The notes: generated from the letters alone by a model not told the origin. A DNA stretch of 64,000 nt from Alcanivorax sp. (GCF_017794965.1 NZ_CP051240.1:3844001-3908000); one strand, 5' to 3'; counted from the first letter of the stretch, positions 15,369 to 24,055 are shown. Numbers and translations are program-made.

Positions 15369-17345
15369 CTAAATCCGCTTTTCCAGCAGCAGATGGCCTT
15401 GCGGATCCACCCGGGCATCCCAGCCCGGCGCCAGCCAGGTGGTACCCACCGCTTCAGCGATCAGGGCCGGGCCGTGAAGTCGCTGGCCGTTGCCCAGGTG
15501 CTCCCGTTGGTAAATGCTCACCTCGGCATCAATGCCGGGCAGGCGGTCGCGGCGCAGGGGCTGGCCCGGTTGTGTCGAACGGGCCGGAATGGACGGGGCT
15601 GACCGGGCGGCCTGACATTGGACGCGCAGGTTGACCTGCTCCACTGGCAGGCCCAGCCGATGGCCAAAGCGGCGTTCGTGGGCCTGGTGAAAGGCCTGCT
15701 CGCGCTGGCCGGCATCTTCCTGCCAGGGGATCTGCAGCAGGGAAGACTGTCCCCGATAGCACATGTCCAGGTAGACCTGGTAGCGGATCTGGTCGGCGGC
15801 GACGCCCTCGGCCTCCAGTTCCTGGCGCCCTTGTGCCTGCAGGGTGTGGATTTCGTTCTGACAGTCAGCGTCGGAAAGGCCCTCGGGAAGGGCCTTGAGC
15901 AGTTCGCGCTTGCGGGGGGCATAGACCAGCCCTTCTGCGGACAGCACCCCGGCTCGTTGCGGCACGATGGCCCGGTGCATCCCCAGATTGTCGGCCAGAT
16001 CGCAGACATGCAGGCCGCCCGCACCGCCGAAGCTCATCAACGCAAAGTCCGCCGGGTCATGCCCCTTCTGGATGGAAATGACCCGCAGGGCCTGGGTCAT
16101 GTGCTCGTTGGCCAGCGCCAGCACCCCCTCCGCTGCGGCCTGGGTGTCCAGCCCGAGCTGGCTGCCCAGGGAGGCCATGGCCTGTCCGGCGGCGGCCACA
16201 TCCAGTGTCAGGGAGCCGCCCAGTGCGAAATCCGGCTGCAGGCGACCCAACACCACATTGGCATCGGTGACCGTCACCTGCTGGCCGCCGCGGCCGTAGC
16301 AGGCAGGGCCGGGATCCGCGCCGGCGGATTGGGGGCCCACGTGCAGCAGCCCGGCGTCGTCCACGTAGGCCAGTGACCCGCCACCGGCGCCTATGGTGTG
16401 CATGTCTACCATGGGGACCGCTACCGGGTAAGGGCCGATCCGGCCTTGCTGGGTGAGCCGGATATCCCCGTCCAGCAGGGCCACATCCGTGGAAGTGCCG
16501 CCCATGTCGAAGGTCATCAACTGGGGTTGCTGAAGCTGTTCACCCAGCCGCTGGGCTGCGGCCAGACCACCGGCGGGGCCGGACAGCAGCAGATTGACGG
16601 CCAGCTCGCGGGCCTGTTGGGCCGCAATGGTGCCGCCGTGGGACTGCATGATGGCCAGCGGAGCCGGCTTGGTGGCCTGTTGCAGCCGCTGCAGGTAGGC
16701 GGCCACTTTGGGTGATAACCAGGCATTCAGCCAGGTGGCCATGCCGCGCTCATACTCTCCGCGGGTGGGAATGATGTGGTGAGAGGTGCTCACGGCCAGC
16801 CCGGCCTGGCGGAGGGCACCGGCTATGCGTTGTTCCTGCCGGCCGTCCAGGTAGGAAAACAGCAGGCAGATGGCCACGGATTCCGGATCGTGGGCGTGGA
16901 TGCGGGCAAGCAGTTCGTTCAATGCCTCATCGTCCAGCGCCTGGATTTCCTGGCCGTTGGCATCCAGCCGGCAACCGGCGCCTTCACAGGGGAGAGTGGT
17001 GAGTACACCGTCCTGGGCGGCCGGTGTCAGATTGTACAGCTCCGGCCGGTTCTGCCGGCCGATACGCAGGATATCTTCGATACCACTGTTGGTGACGAAC
17101 ACCGTGCGGGCGCCCTTGCCTTCCAGTGCCGCATTGGTGGCGACGGTGGTGCCATGAACCACGGCCAGTTCACCGGCTGCCATGGCCTCTGCCAGCCCCA
17201 TTTCGCGGATGCCCTGAAGAATCGCCTGCTCCGGCGCAGCGGGGGTGGACAGGACCTTGTGAATGCGCGGCTCGCCGTCACCCAGCAGCACAAAGTCAGT
17301 AAAAGTACCGCCGGTATCGACGCCGAGCCAGAAGGAGAGAGGCAT
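15369..17345 (-). CDS. Hydantoinase/oxoprolinase family protein (HyuA-like)
   Basis: A 658-residue protein with the HyuA N-terminal ATPase-fold motif LGVDTGGTFTDFVLLG, then VHGTTVATNAALEGKGARTVFVTN, and the hydantoinase A core (MTFDMGGTSTDVALLDG; IGAGGGSLAYVDDAGLLHVGPQSAGADPGPACYGRGG). Relatives hydrolyse 5-oxoproline or hydantoins with ATP, or carboxylate acetone together with a HyuB-like subunit. No hyuB lies next to it, so the substrate is unknown. The start ATG is preceded only by heptad repeats (GTTCACT units) and has no Shine-Dalgarno sequence. Confidence 0.88.
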   Translation of the reverse strand: MPLSFWLGVDTGGTFTDFVLLGDGEPRIHKVLSTPAAPEQAILQGIREMGLAEAMAAGELAVVHGTTVATNAALEGKGARTVFVTNSGIEDILRIGRQNRPELYNLTPAAQDGVLTTLPCEGAGCRLDANGQEIQALDDEALNELLARIHAHDPESVAICLLFSYLDGRQEQRIAGALRQAGLAVSTSHHIIPTRGEYERGMATWLNAWLSPKVAAYLQRLQQATKPAPLAIMQSHGGTIAAQQARELAVNLLLSGPAGGLAAAQRLGEQLQQPQLMTFDMGGTSTDVALLDGDIRLTQQGRIGPYPVAVPMVDMHTIGAGGGSLAYVDDAGLLHVGPQSAGADPGPACYGRGGQQVTVTDANVVLGRLQPDFALGGSLTLDVAAAGQAMASLGSQLGLDTQAAAEGVLALANEHMTQALRVISIQKGHDPADFALMSFGGAGGLHVCDLADNLGMHRAIVPQRAGVLSAEGLVYAPRKRELLKALPEGLSDADCQNEIHTLQAQGRQELEAEGVAADQIRYQVYLDMCYRGQSSLLQIPWQEDAGQREQAFHQAHERRFGHRLGLPVEQVNLRVQCQAARSAPSIPARSTQPGQPLRRDRLPGIDAEVSIYQREHLGNGQRLHGPALIAEAVGTTWLAPGWDARVDPQGHLLLEKRI

Positions 17346-17348
17346 ATC

Positions 17349-17471
17349 AGTGAACAGTTAACAGTGAATAGTGAACAGCGAAAACAGGGGGCAACGTCGA
17401 TGCCCGCTGGTGCTACCATACCGGAAGCGGGTGGATTTTAACTATTCACTGTTAACTATTAACTGTTCACT
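17349..17471. repeat. 123-bp element with inverted heptad arrays, copy 1 (fills the hyuA-like/mutM intergenic region)
   Basis: The left array has five 7-bp units (AGTGAAC, AGTTAAC, AGTGAAT, AGTGAAC, AGCGAAA at 17349-17383). The right array has the inverted units TTTAACT, ATTCACT, GTTAACT, ATTAACT, GTTCACT (17437-17471). The middle contains GCTACCATACC (17412-17422). Copy 2 at 21245-21367 has the same length and the same core in reverse orientation. Only 3 and 10 bases separate the element from the two flanking start codons. Confidence 0.9.
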
Positions 17472-17481
17472 GCTTTTTCCC

Positions 17482-18291
17482 ATGCCCGAATTACCCGAAG
17501 TTGAAACTACCCTGCGGGGTATCCGTCCTCACCTTGAAGGCCAGACACTGCGTGAGGTGGTGGTGCGTGAGCGGCGCTTGCGGTGGCCGGTGAGTGACGA
17601 GTTGCTGACCCTGCGTGATGTGCGGGTGCTGGGGCTGCGGCGACGGGCCAAGTATCTGCTGATTGCGCTGGAAGGCGGTGAGTTGCTGATTCATCTGGGC
17701 ATGTCCGGCACCTTGCGGGTGGTGGATGCGACGGTACCGTTGCGCAAGCATGACCATGTGGATCTGCTGATGGGCAGCGGCAAGGTGCTGCGTTTCAATG
17801 ACCCCCGCCGCTTTGGCACCGTGCTGTATCAGGCTGGTGATGTGCCCCATGCCCTGCTGGCAAAGCTGGGACCGGAGCCGCTCAGTGAGGCATTCAACGG
17901 TGAGTGGCTGTTTCAGCGCTCAAGGGGCCGCAAGGTGGCCGTGAAAAGCTTCATCATGGATAACGCCACGGTGGTGGGGGTGGGCAATATCTACGCCCAG
18001 GAGAGCCTGTTTCTGGCCGGGATACATCCGTCCCGGGCGGCCGGGAAGATATCAAGGGCTCGCTATGAGCGATTTGCCGAGGCCATCAAAGTGGTTCTGG
18101 CCAAAGCCATCGAGGCAGGCGGGACGACCCTGAAAGACTTCACCCGGGCGGACGGGCAGCCTGGTTATTTTGCCCAGTCCCTGAACGTGTACGGCCGGGC
18201 GGGAGAGCCCTGCCTGCACTGCAAGGCCTTGCTTAAGGCAGACCGCCACGGCCAGCGCAGTACCAGTTACTGTCCGCAGTGCCAGCGTTGA
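17482..18291 (+). CDS. mutM: Formamidopyrimidine-DNA glycosylase (Fpg/MutM)
   Basis: A 269-residue base-excision repair glycosylase/AP lyase for 8-oxoguanine and ring-opened purines. It has the catalytic N-terminus PELPEVETT (Pro2 nucleophile, Glu3), the helix-two-turn-helix region VVGVGNIYAQESLFLAGIHPSR (given here as a motif at about residues 165-186), and a zinc finger CLHC-x16-CPQC at the C-terminus. It starts at ATG 17482 because Pro2 must follow the initiator. No Shine-Dalgarno sequence is visible; the leader is the heptad array of the 123-bp element. Confidence 0.96.
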   Translation: MPELPEVETTLRGIRPHLEGQTLREVVVRERRLRWPVSDELLTLRDVRVLGLRRRAKYLLIALEGGELLIHLGMSGTLRVVDATVPLRKHDHVDLLMGSGKVLRFNDPRRFGTVLYQAGDVPHALLAKLGPEPLSEAFNGEWLFQRSRGRKVAVKSFIMDNATVVGVGNIYAQESLFLAGIHPSRAAGKISRARYERFAEAIKVVLAKAIEAGGTTLKDFTRADGQPGYFAQSLNVYGRAGEPCLHCKALLKADRHGQRSTSYCPQCQR

Positions 18292-18429
18292 TCACGGAAT
18301 GAGCAATTTGCGTATTGCCGGGTTGTCCGCAAAGGTGTAGATTGTGATGCAATTGTCGGAATATTAACGACTTAGCTGAAACAATGTCAGCGATACTTTA
18401 ACTATAAGAACTTCATAGAGGGACTGACC

Positions 18430-18807
18430 ATGAAGCGAGCAAAGCGCCCGGTACTGGCATCTGTTCTCGCCTCCACCCTGATGCTGACCGCGATGGCGCC
18501 GATGACGGCCTTCGCCGGATCTTCATCTCAGGATCGCCCGGGGGAAATGGCGATGATTGCTGATTCGCTGATCGCGCGTCCGGTACTGTTTGCATCGACG
18601 GTGGTGGGGGCAGGCTTGTGGCTGGTCACTTCCCCGTTCAGTTTGCTGGGTGGCAACGTGGGTGAAGCCGGCGAAGTGCTGGTACTCAACCCGGGCAAGA
18701 ATACCTTTGTCCGCTGCCTTGGCTGCACACCGGCACAGCATGAAAGCCTGAAAGCCGAAAAGGCCACCCAGGCTGCCAATGAAGAGAAGGTGGCTGCTGC
18801 GGAGTAA
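18430..18807 (+). CDS. Small exported protein of unknown function
   Basis: A 125-residue protein with a signal peptide (basic MKRAKRP, hydrophobic ASTLMLTAMAPM, cleavage near AFA). A second hydrophobic stretch follows (PVLFASTVVGAGLWLVTSPFSLLGG), then a conserved-looking motif NPGKNTFVRCLGC and a charged Ala/Lys/Glu tail. Similar short proteins are sometimes annotated as multidrug transporter, which is not supported here. GAGGGACTGACC precedes the ATG. It is monocistronic, with its own terminator. Confidence 0.75.
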   Translation: MKRAKRPVLASVLASTLMLTAMAPMTAFAGSSSQDRPGEMAMIADSLIARPVLFASTVVGAGLWLVTSPFSLLGGNVGEAGEVLVLNPGKNTFVRCLGCTPAQHESLKAEKATQAANEEKVAAAE

Positions 18808-18831
18808 ATCCCCGCGCGCCCATGCTTCATG

Positions 18832-18866
18832 AAAAGGCCATCCTGCAGGGCAGGATGGCCTTTTTT
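18832..18866 (+). terminator. Rho-independent terminator
   Basis: AAGGCCATCCTGC and GCAGGATGGCCTT form a 13-bp stem with loop AGG, followed by six T. It follows the small exported protein gene by 25 bases. Confidence 0.95.
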
Positions 18867-18884
18867 ATGCCGCTCTGCGGCTGC

Positions 18885-19213
18885 TGCACGCATCACGCAT
18901 CACGCAACATGCGGAAGGAAAATCGGGGGAACCGAACTGTAGGAGCGAGCCTGCTCGCGATCCGAGCCCAAGCGAGGAAATGAGTTTCGAGTAACGAGAA
19001 GCGAGTTTCGAAAGCCAGAACCGCAAAACTCGTTTCTGGACCCGTTTTTTTGATCTTCAAAACTCGTTTCTGGAATCCTTACCTCGCTTGGGCTCGGATC
19101 GCGGTCGAACGACCGTTATTCGCTACGCTCACCCCTTCGGGGCCGCACTCCGTGCGTTACTCCGCTGCGACGTTCCTGCAGCGGGTATAGGAGTGTTTCA
19201 TCGACGCCAAAAG
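18885..19213. repeat. Composite repeat region with two heptad arrays and a 21-bp inverted repeat
   Basis: 18885-18912 holds TGCACGC, ATCACGC, ATCACGC, AACATGC. 18982-19016 holds GAGTTTC, GAGTAAC, GAGAAGC, GAGTTTC, GAAAGCC. These are bracketed by an inverted pair around CGATCCGAGCCCAAGCGAGG (18958 and 19082). The right part (19113-19180) is the inverse of a word string at 57834-57880. A related copy, with the second array decayed, lies at 30546-30690. No gene. Confidence 0.8.
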
Positions 19214-19227
19214 GCGTCAGGCGTCAG
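19214..19227. repeat. Two-unit heptad repeat spanning the TetR stop codon
   Basis: GCGTCAG twice; the TGA stop of the TetR gene (19217-19219) lies inside the first unit. Confidence 0.6.
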
Positions 19228-19993
19228 ACGAGGGGCCCGGGGGGCTCATCTTGATGCAGTTGTTCTCGCCGCACAGATCGCCGAACAGGGTATCGCACAG
19301 GTACTTGACCTTGCTGTCCAGGGCATCATCGTCGAAGGGGTTGCTTACCATGGGCTGCCAGTTCAGGGCATTCAGATGCAACTGAATATGACGCATGAAC
19401 ATGCGGTAAGGCTCATTCAGGGCATACATGTCGAGAACACCCTCCGCATTGATCAGGGTGTGCATGCCCATACTCATTGCCCACTGACCAGAACTGAACG
19501 TCAGAGGGGCCAGACCATGGCTCTCCAGTTCGCCCTTGTCGATGGCATCGGCGACGACGGATTCCACCATACGGCCGATGGGCATGCCGGCTTCCATCAT
19601 CTGTTCGCGGCGATGGGTGGATGAGGCCAGCCAGACCACCTCGGTCATCACATACTGTTCCAGACGAAAGTGTTCCGGGTGATGCTGGGCGAACAGGGTG
19701 TAGGCCACCGCAAAACCGAGCATCTTGTCACGGGTGCACAGATCCGACTCGGCGACCCGGCGGAAGTATTCCTGGCGGGTGCCGGTGAGCTCGGTGCAAA
19801 CGGCGATGAGCAGATCTTCTTTCGATGCGAAGTGATGATAGAGCGTGCCAGTGGCAAAGTTGCAGCTGCGAGCGATGGCCGCCATTTGAATCCCGAGAAG
19901 CCCTTCGTTACAGAGTTGCTGCCGGGTGGCTTCGATAAACAGCTTTTCCCGCTCAGCGAGGGCCTGTTCGCGGCCGCTTCGTGTTTTGATCAT
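19217..19993 (-). CDS. TetR-family transcriptional regulator
   Basis: A 258-residue regulator. The N-terminal helix-turn-helix domain (REKLFIEATRQQL, GIQMAAIARSCNFATGTLYHHFASKEDLL) is typical of TetR/AcrR. The C-terminal ligand-binding part is longer than average and shows no recognised subfamily. It is monocistronic on the minus strand, 98 bases before the hemW stop. A perfect 7-bp inverted repeat lies in its promoter region (20053-20078). Ligand and targets are unknown. Confidence 0.88.
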   Translation of the reverse strand: MIKTRSGREQALAEREKLFIEATRQQLCNEGLLGIQMAAIARSCNFATGTLYHHFASKEDLLIAVCTELTGTRQEYFRRVAESDLCTRDKMLGFAVAYTLFAQHHPEHFRLEQYVMTEVVWLASSTHRREQMMEAGMPIGRMVESVVADAIDKGELESHGLAPLTFSSGQWAMSMGMHTLINAEGVLDMYALNEPYRMFMRHIQLHLNALNWQPMVSNPFDDDALDSKVKYLCDTLFGDLCGENNCIKMSPPGPSSDA

Positions 19994-20052
19994 GTGTGTT
20001 GTCTTCTATCCCTGATTGTTCTGTCTTGGCTGTCTCTGGGTAAGCAAGGATT

Positions 20053-20078
20053 CACTCAGAGATCTCTAAGCCTGAGTG
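20053..20078. promoter_or_regulatory. Candidate autoregulatory operator of the TetR gene
   Basis: CACTCAG-N12-CTGAGTG, a perfect inverted repeat 60 bases upstream of the TetR start codon. The size fits a TetR dimer site. Inference only. Confidence 0.4.
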
Positions 20079-20091
20079 TTCTTTACACTTT

Positions 20092-21237
20092 TTACAATGT
20101 CTCGTTCGCGGTTTCCAGCACGCTGTTCAGGTGCAGGATGCCGTTTGGCGTACAGCGAAGCCGTTCATCATCAATCATCAGCAGGCCATGCTGCTGTAGT
20201 TTGCTCAGTAGCGGCAACCATTGTGCCGGATTTTCCCCCGTGGTTCGTTCGAGGGTTTGTAACGAGATACCATCCATCAGCCGCAGGCCGTTGAGCAGGG
20301 CCTCAAAGCGTCTGTCGCTACCATCGATGGTCTGGGCCTGGCGGCGGGCGTGGGCCGGCGCGGCCAGATAGTCTTCCGGTTTGCGGGTTTTCTGGTGGCG
20401 AGTGAGCACCAGATGACCCTGTTCATCGAGCGTGCTGAGTTTACTGTGGGCGCCGGCGCCGATGCCCAGGTAATCACCAAACTGCCAGTAATTCAGGTTG
20501 TGGCGGCAGGCCTTGCCCGGTTGGGCAAAGGCGGAAATTTCGTACCGCTGAAAGCCGGCCTGCGCCAGCAGGTCAAAGCCGGCCTGTTCGGTATCGGCCA
20601 TGCTGTCACTGTCTGGCTGGGTGGGGGGCGCACGGTAGAACACGGTATTGGGTTCGATGGTCAGTTCGTACCAGCTCAAGTGGGAGGGCTTGAGCGAGAT
20701 GGCCTGTTCCAGATCTTCCAGTGCCTGCACCTGGGTCTGGCCCGGTAGTGCATGCATGATATCCAGATTCAGGTTGTCGAAGCCGGCTGCACGGGCCTGT
20801 TGTGCTGCGGTAATGGCCGCCTGGGCATCATGGATGCGGCCGAGGGCCTTGAGATGATCATCGTTGAAGCTTTGCACGCCAATGGACAGGCGATTGATAC
20901 CCGCCGCCCGGAATCCCTCGAAGCGCGCCGCTTCGGTGGTGCCCGGGTTGGCTTCCAGGGTGATCTCGGCATTGTCGGCCAGCGGCAAGCGGGCGCGAAT
21001 TCCGGCAAACAGCAGTTGATAGAAGTCTGCCGACATTAGACTCGGCGTGCCCCCGCCAATAAACACCGTCTCCACCGGACGCTCGCCGGTCATGGCGAGA
21101 TCCTGCTCCAGATCCAGCAGCAATGCGTCCAGATATTCCCGCTCCGGCAGCTCTCCCCGCTCATGGGAATTGAAGTCGCAGTACGGACACTTGCGCACGC
21201 ACCAGGGGGTGTGGATGTAGAGGGAGAGGGGGGGCAT
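20092..21237 (-). CDS. hemW: Radical SAM heme chaperone HemW
   Basis: A 381-residue HemW protein (formerly annotated as coproporphyrinogen III oxidase-like). The radical SAM motif is CVRKCPYC (Cys13, Cys17, Cys20), followed by FNSHE and VETVFIGGGTPSL. HemW delivers heme to respiratory proteins. The ATG at 21237 has no Shine-Dalgarno sequence; its leader consists of heptad units (GTTAACT, GTTCACT) of the 123-bp element. Near rdgB and metW, as in Pseudomonas. Confidence 0.95.
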   Translation of the reverse strand: MPPLSLYIHTPWCVRKCPYCDFNSHERGELPEREYLDALLLDLEQDLAMTGERPVETVFIGGGTPSLMSADFYQLLFAGIRARLPLADNAEITLEANPGTTEAARFEGFRAAGINRLSIGVQSFNDDHLKALGRIHDAQAAITAAQQARAAGFDNLNLDIMHALPGQTQVQALEDLEQAISLKPSHLSWYELTIEPNTVFYRAPPTQPDSDSMADTEQAGFDLLAQAGFQRYEISAFAQPGKACRHNLNYWQFGDYLGIGAGAHSKLSTLDEQGHLVLTRHQKTRKPEDYLAAPAHARRQAQTIDGSDRRFEALLNGLRLMDGISLQTLERTTGENPAQWLPLLSKLQQHGLLMIDDERLRCTPNGILHLNSVLETANETL

Positions 21238-21244
21238 GAGTATC

Positions 21245-21367
21245 AGTTAACAGTGAATAGTTAACAGTGAACAGCTAAATTCACCGGCTTGGGGTATGGT
21301 AGCAAACCGTCCGGGCGAAGTGTGTGTTTTGCCTTCGCTGTTCACTATTCACTATTAACTGTTCATT
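21245..21367. repeat. 123-bp element with inverted heptad arrays, copy 2 (fills the hemW/yaiI intergenic region)
   Basis: Left array AGTTAAC, AGTGAAT, AGTTAAC, AGTGAAC, AGCTAAA (21245-21279). Right array CTTCGCT, GTTCACT, ATTCACT, ATTAACT, GTTCATT (21333-21367). Core GGTATGGTAGC (21293-21303) is the exact reverse complement of the core in copy 1, at the matching distance from the end. Seven bases separate it from each flanking start codon. Confidence 0.9.
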
Positions 21368-21374
21368 GTCTTTT

Positions 21375-21821
21375 ATGCATATCTGGGTTGATGCCGATGC
21401 CTGTCCCAGGCCGGTGAAAGAGGTGTTGTTCAAGGCGGCGCAGCGGGTGCAGGTGCCGTGTACGCTGGTGGCCAATCAGCCCGTTGCTGTGCCGCGCTCG
21501 GCTCTGATTCGCGCTATTCAGGTGGGGCAGGGGTTTGATGTGGCCGACAATGAGATCGTGCAGCGTTGTGAGCCGGGGGATCTGGTGGTCACCCAGGATA
21601 TACCGCTGGCCGCGGAGGTGGTGGCCAAAGGGGCAGAGGCGGTCACGCCACGTGGCCACTGGCTGGACAAGGATACGGTCCGTGAGCGTTTGAACATGCG
21701 GGACTTCATGGAAGAAATGCGCTCGGCGGGTATGGAAACCGGTGGTCCGAAATCCTACTCCCCACAGGACAAGGGGCGTTTTGCCAATGCCCTGGACCGT
21801 TGGCTGGCCCGTCAGAAGTAG
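21375..21821 (+). CDS. yaiI: YaiI/YqxD family protein (UPF0178, DUF188)
   Basis: A 148-residue protein with the family opening MHIWVDADACPRPVKEVLFKAA and the motif DNEIVQRCEPGDLVVTQDIPLAAEV, followed by the PRG and MRDFMEEMRSAG region. The fold is PIN/NYN-like with conserved acidic residues (DADACP, TQDIPLA), so an RNase activity is plausible, but none is established. The ATG at 21375 has no Shine-Dalgarno sequence and follows heptad units directly. Its end overlaps the convergent barrel gene by 10 bases. Confidence 0.92.
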   Translation: MHIWVDADACPRPVKEVLFKAAQRVQVPCTLVANQPVAVPRSALIRAIQVGQGFDVADNEIVQRCEPGDLVVTQDIPLAAEVVAKGAEAVTPRGHWLDKDTVRERLNMRDFMEEMRSAGMETGGPKSYSPQDKGRFANALDRWLARQK

Positions 21822-22483
21822 AGCATTAACCCTATCTCGCCCCACTGCTCGTCGTCGCCACCATCCCGGCGCACGTCCTCACCGGCCCAGCTGTATTGCC
21901 AGCCGGCGTATACGTCCAGATGATCACGGGCTGACCAGTCCAGCGCCACGGCGGCTTCGGTATTGTTGAGACCGTTGTAGGCCTTGCTGGCATAACCATG
22001 GTCCAGTGTCTGGGTGACCCGGAGGCTGGCGATCAGCGGTTCAGCCAGTGCCTTTTCTGCTATCAGGGATAATCCATAAAAGCTGCCTTCTGCCCGTCGG
22101 CTCCAGGTGCCGTCCAGGGCCACACTGACAATCCGGTTCAGTGGCCGGCTTACCCCGGCGCCCACTTCAACATCGTCCGGATCGTCAGGGTGAAACTGCA
22201 GATAGGTCACGTTGGCGTAGGGGCGCCAGTCTCCCAGCAAAGGGGCGTATTCCAGGTAGAGGTTGTTTTCCCGGTAAGGACCGCCTTCCTCCCAGGCTTG
22301 CCAGACTCCGGCAGACAGCCCGGCGTTGACACTGAACAGGCTGGAGCCGGGCAGATTATCTCGCCCTTCGGTGACATAACGGCTCTGCCACTGTGTTTGC
22401 AGATCCCCCTGAATACCCAAGGCCATGACGTGCGCCGGCAGGGTCAGAAGCAGGAGTGAGCGCGGTAAATAGGGTAGGTGCAC
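21812..22483 (-). CDS. Predicted outer-membrane beta-barrel protein
   Basis: A 223-residue protein with a signal peptide (PYLPRSLLLLTLPAHVMA) and alternating-residue strands rich in aromatic ends (WQSRYVTEG, NLYLEYAPLL, YANVTYLQF, LDVYAGWQYSW). It ends in EIGLMLYF, with the terminal phenylalanine typical of barrels recognised by BamA. About eight to ten strands are likely. The start is GTG 22483, with AAGGA upstream. No family name is recognised; function unknown. Confidence 0.7.
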   Translation of the reverse strand: MHLPYLPRSLLLLTLPAHVMALGIQGDLQTQWQSRYVTEGRDNLPGSSLFSVNAGLSAGVWQAWEEGGPYRENNLYLEYAPLLGDWRPYANVTYLQFHPDDPDDVEVGAGVSRPLNRIVSVALDGTWSRRAEGSFYGLSLIAEKALAEPLIASLRVTQTLDHGYASKAYNGLNNTEAAVALDWSARDHLDVYAGWQYSWAGEDVRRDGGDDEQWGEIGLMLYF

Positions 22484-22552
22484 GCACGGGTCCTTGTGTC
22501 GTGAGACGATTTTTTACTTTAGCAAAAGGGGGAGTAAGGGAGGGTGAAGGAT

Positions 22553-22601
22553 CGTTAACAGTTAACAGTTAACAGTTAACAGTGAACAGTGAACAGCGAA
22601 A
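22553..22601 (+). repeat. Seven-unit heptad array, AGTTAAC/AGTGAAC type
   Basis: Four units of (A/C)GTTAAC, two of AGTGAAC and one AGCGAAA in exact 7-bp phase. It lies about 70 bases upstream of the barrel gene. Same word as the arms of the two 123-bp elements, but here without an inverted partner. Confidence 0.9.
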
Positions 22602-22717
22602 CCCTGAAGCCCCTGACGAAGCCGCGTAGGCGCCCAGGCAAGCTGGGCTCCTACAGCGCGAATGAGCGATTGATCCCATTCGGCCAACGATTGGGCTCTC
22701 CTGCAAAACCAGGAATC

Positions 22718-23305
22718 TTAAGTCAGCTGCGCCAGCAGTTTTTCCATCGCCTTGCCGCGATGGCTCATGGCGTTCTTTTCTTCCGGGGGGAGTTGTGCGG
22801 CGGTACAGCCTTTTTCCGGGACAAAGAAGTGGGGGTCGTAGCCGAAGCCCTGATCGCCTTGCGGTTCCAGCACGATTTCGCCTTCCCAGGTGCCCTGGCA
22901 GATGATCGGGGTGGGGTCGTCCTCGTGTTCCATCAGTACCAGTACGGCCACATAGCGGGCGTCACGGTTCACATCGGGAAGATCGGAGAGCAGTTCCACC
23001 ATCAGCTTGTTGTTCTTGGCGTCGCTGGCGCCGACGCCGGCAAACCGGGCCGAGAACACGCCGGGCGCGCCGCGCAGGGCGGCTATCTGAATGCCGGAGT
23101 CATCGGCGATGGCGGGCAGGCCGGTATATTTGCAGGCATTGCGTGCCTTGATGATGGCATTTTCCACAAAGGTGGTACCGGTCTCATCGGCTTCCGGTAC
23201 CTCAAACTCGCTCTGCGCCACCACTTCGATGTTCAGTGGGGTGAGCAGATTCTGCAACTCGGCGAGTTTTTTCTTGTTGCCGGAGGCGAGGACTAGCTTT
23301 TCCAA
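22718..23305 (-). CDS. rdgB: XTP/dITP diphosphatase RdgB (HAM1/NTPase family)
   Basis: A 195-residue enzyme that removes non-canonical purine triphosphates from the nucleotide pool. Family motifs are LASGNKKKLAEL at the N-terminus, TFVENAIIKARN, IADDSGIQIAALRGAPGVFSAR, GFGYDPHFFVPE and SHRGKAMEKLL. It starts at TTG 23305, the position expected for the family (initiator, then EKLVLASGN), with AAGGAG 6 bases upstream. A heptad element separates it from the metW stop. Confidence 0.95.
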   Translation of the reverse strand: MEKLVLASGNKKKLAELQNLLTPLNIEVVAQSEFEVPEADETGTTFVENAIIKARNACKYTGLPAIADDSGIQIAALRGAPGVFSARFAGVGASDAKNNKLMVELLSDLPDVNRDARYVAVLVLMEHEDDPTPIICQGTWEGEIVLEPQGDQGFGYDPHFFVPEKGCTAAQLPPEEKNAMSHRGKAMEKLLAQLT

Positions 23306-23326
23306 TTTTCACTCCTTGGGTCGTTC

Positions 23327-23463
23327 GCAGCATGCATCACGCAACACGCTTCACGCAAAACCCGGTCGCAGGTTCTATCTACGTTTGAGCGCGGAGAAGA
23401 CGCTACCACTTTGGGCAAGCCCCTTCCGCGTTGTTGCATGATGCGTGGTGCGTGCAGCGGCTC
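23327..23463. repeat. Element with inverted heptad arrays filling the metW/rdgB intergenic region
   Basis: The left array has five units (GCAGCAT, GCATCAC, GCAACAC, GCTTCAC, GCAAAAC; 23327-23361). The right array has the inverted family (CGTTGTT, GCATGAT, GCGTGGT, GCGTGCA, GCGGCTC; 23429-23463), ending one base before the metW stop codon. The middle contains CGCTACCACTTT. The plan is the same as in the 123-bp elements, but with a different word. Confidence 0.85.
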
Positions 23464-23464
23464 T

Positions 23465-24055
23465 CTACGCCTTCACCCGATAAATCGCGATTTCTCCGAA
23501 CAGATTCGGCCACAGGCGGGCGAGGATACCGCTGCGGTGATCCCGATTGATGACCTGGCGTTCCAGGATATGGATGCCGTTCTTGTGGCAATGGGTTTCA
23601 AAATCCTGAACGGTGCACAGGTGGATATTCGGGGTGTTGTACCACTGGTAGGGCAGTGCCGAGGACACCGGCATGCGCCCCTTGAGCCCCAGATAACTGC
23701 GCACTTTCCAGTGGCCGAAGTTGGGGAAGGTGATGATGGCTTCGCGGCCCACGCGCAGCATTTCATTGAGGATCTGGTCCGGCCGCAGGACGGCCTGCAG
23801 GGCCTGGGTCATTACCACGTAGTCAAAACGTTGGTCCTGGAAGTTGCCGAGGCCAGCATCAAGATCCTGTTCCAGTACGTTGACGCCTTTTTCAAAACAG
23901 GCCGCCAGATTGTCTTGATTGATCTCCAGGCCATAGCCCTTTGCCTGTTTGTGCTCGCCCAGCCAGGCCAGCAGGGTGCCGTCGCCACACCCCAGATCCA
24001 GCAGCGTGGCGCCCTGGGGAATCCAGTCGCTGATCAGTTGCAGGTCATCACGCAT
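23465..24055 (-). CDS. metW: MetW, methyltransferase-like partner of MetX
   Basis: A 196-residue class I methyltransferase-fold protein (GATLLDLGCGDGTLLAWLGE; DYVVMTQALQAVLRPDQILNEMLRVG; ITFPNFGHWKVR). MetW is nearly always encoded with MetX and supports its homoserine acyltransferase activity. The start ATG at 24055 overlaps the metX stop by 8 bases, giving translational coupling. The longer open frame upstream overlaps metX and is not used. Confidence 0.95.
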   Translation of the reverse strand: MRDDLQLISDWIPQGATLLDLGCGDGTLLAWLGEHKQAKGYGLEINQDNLAACFEKGVNVLEQDLDAGLGNFQDQRFDYVVMTQALQAVLRPDQILNEMLRVGREAIITFPNFGHWKVRSYLGLKGRMPVSSALPYQWYNTPNIHLCTVQDFETHCHKNGIHILERQVINRDHRSGILARLWPNLFGEIAIYRVKA

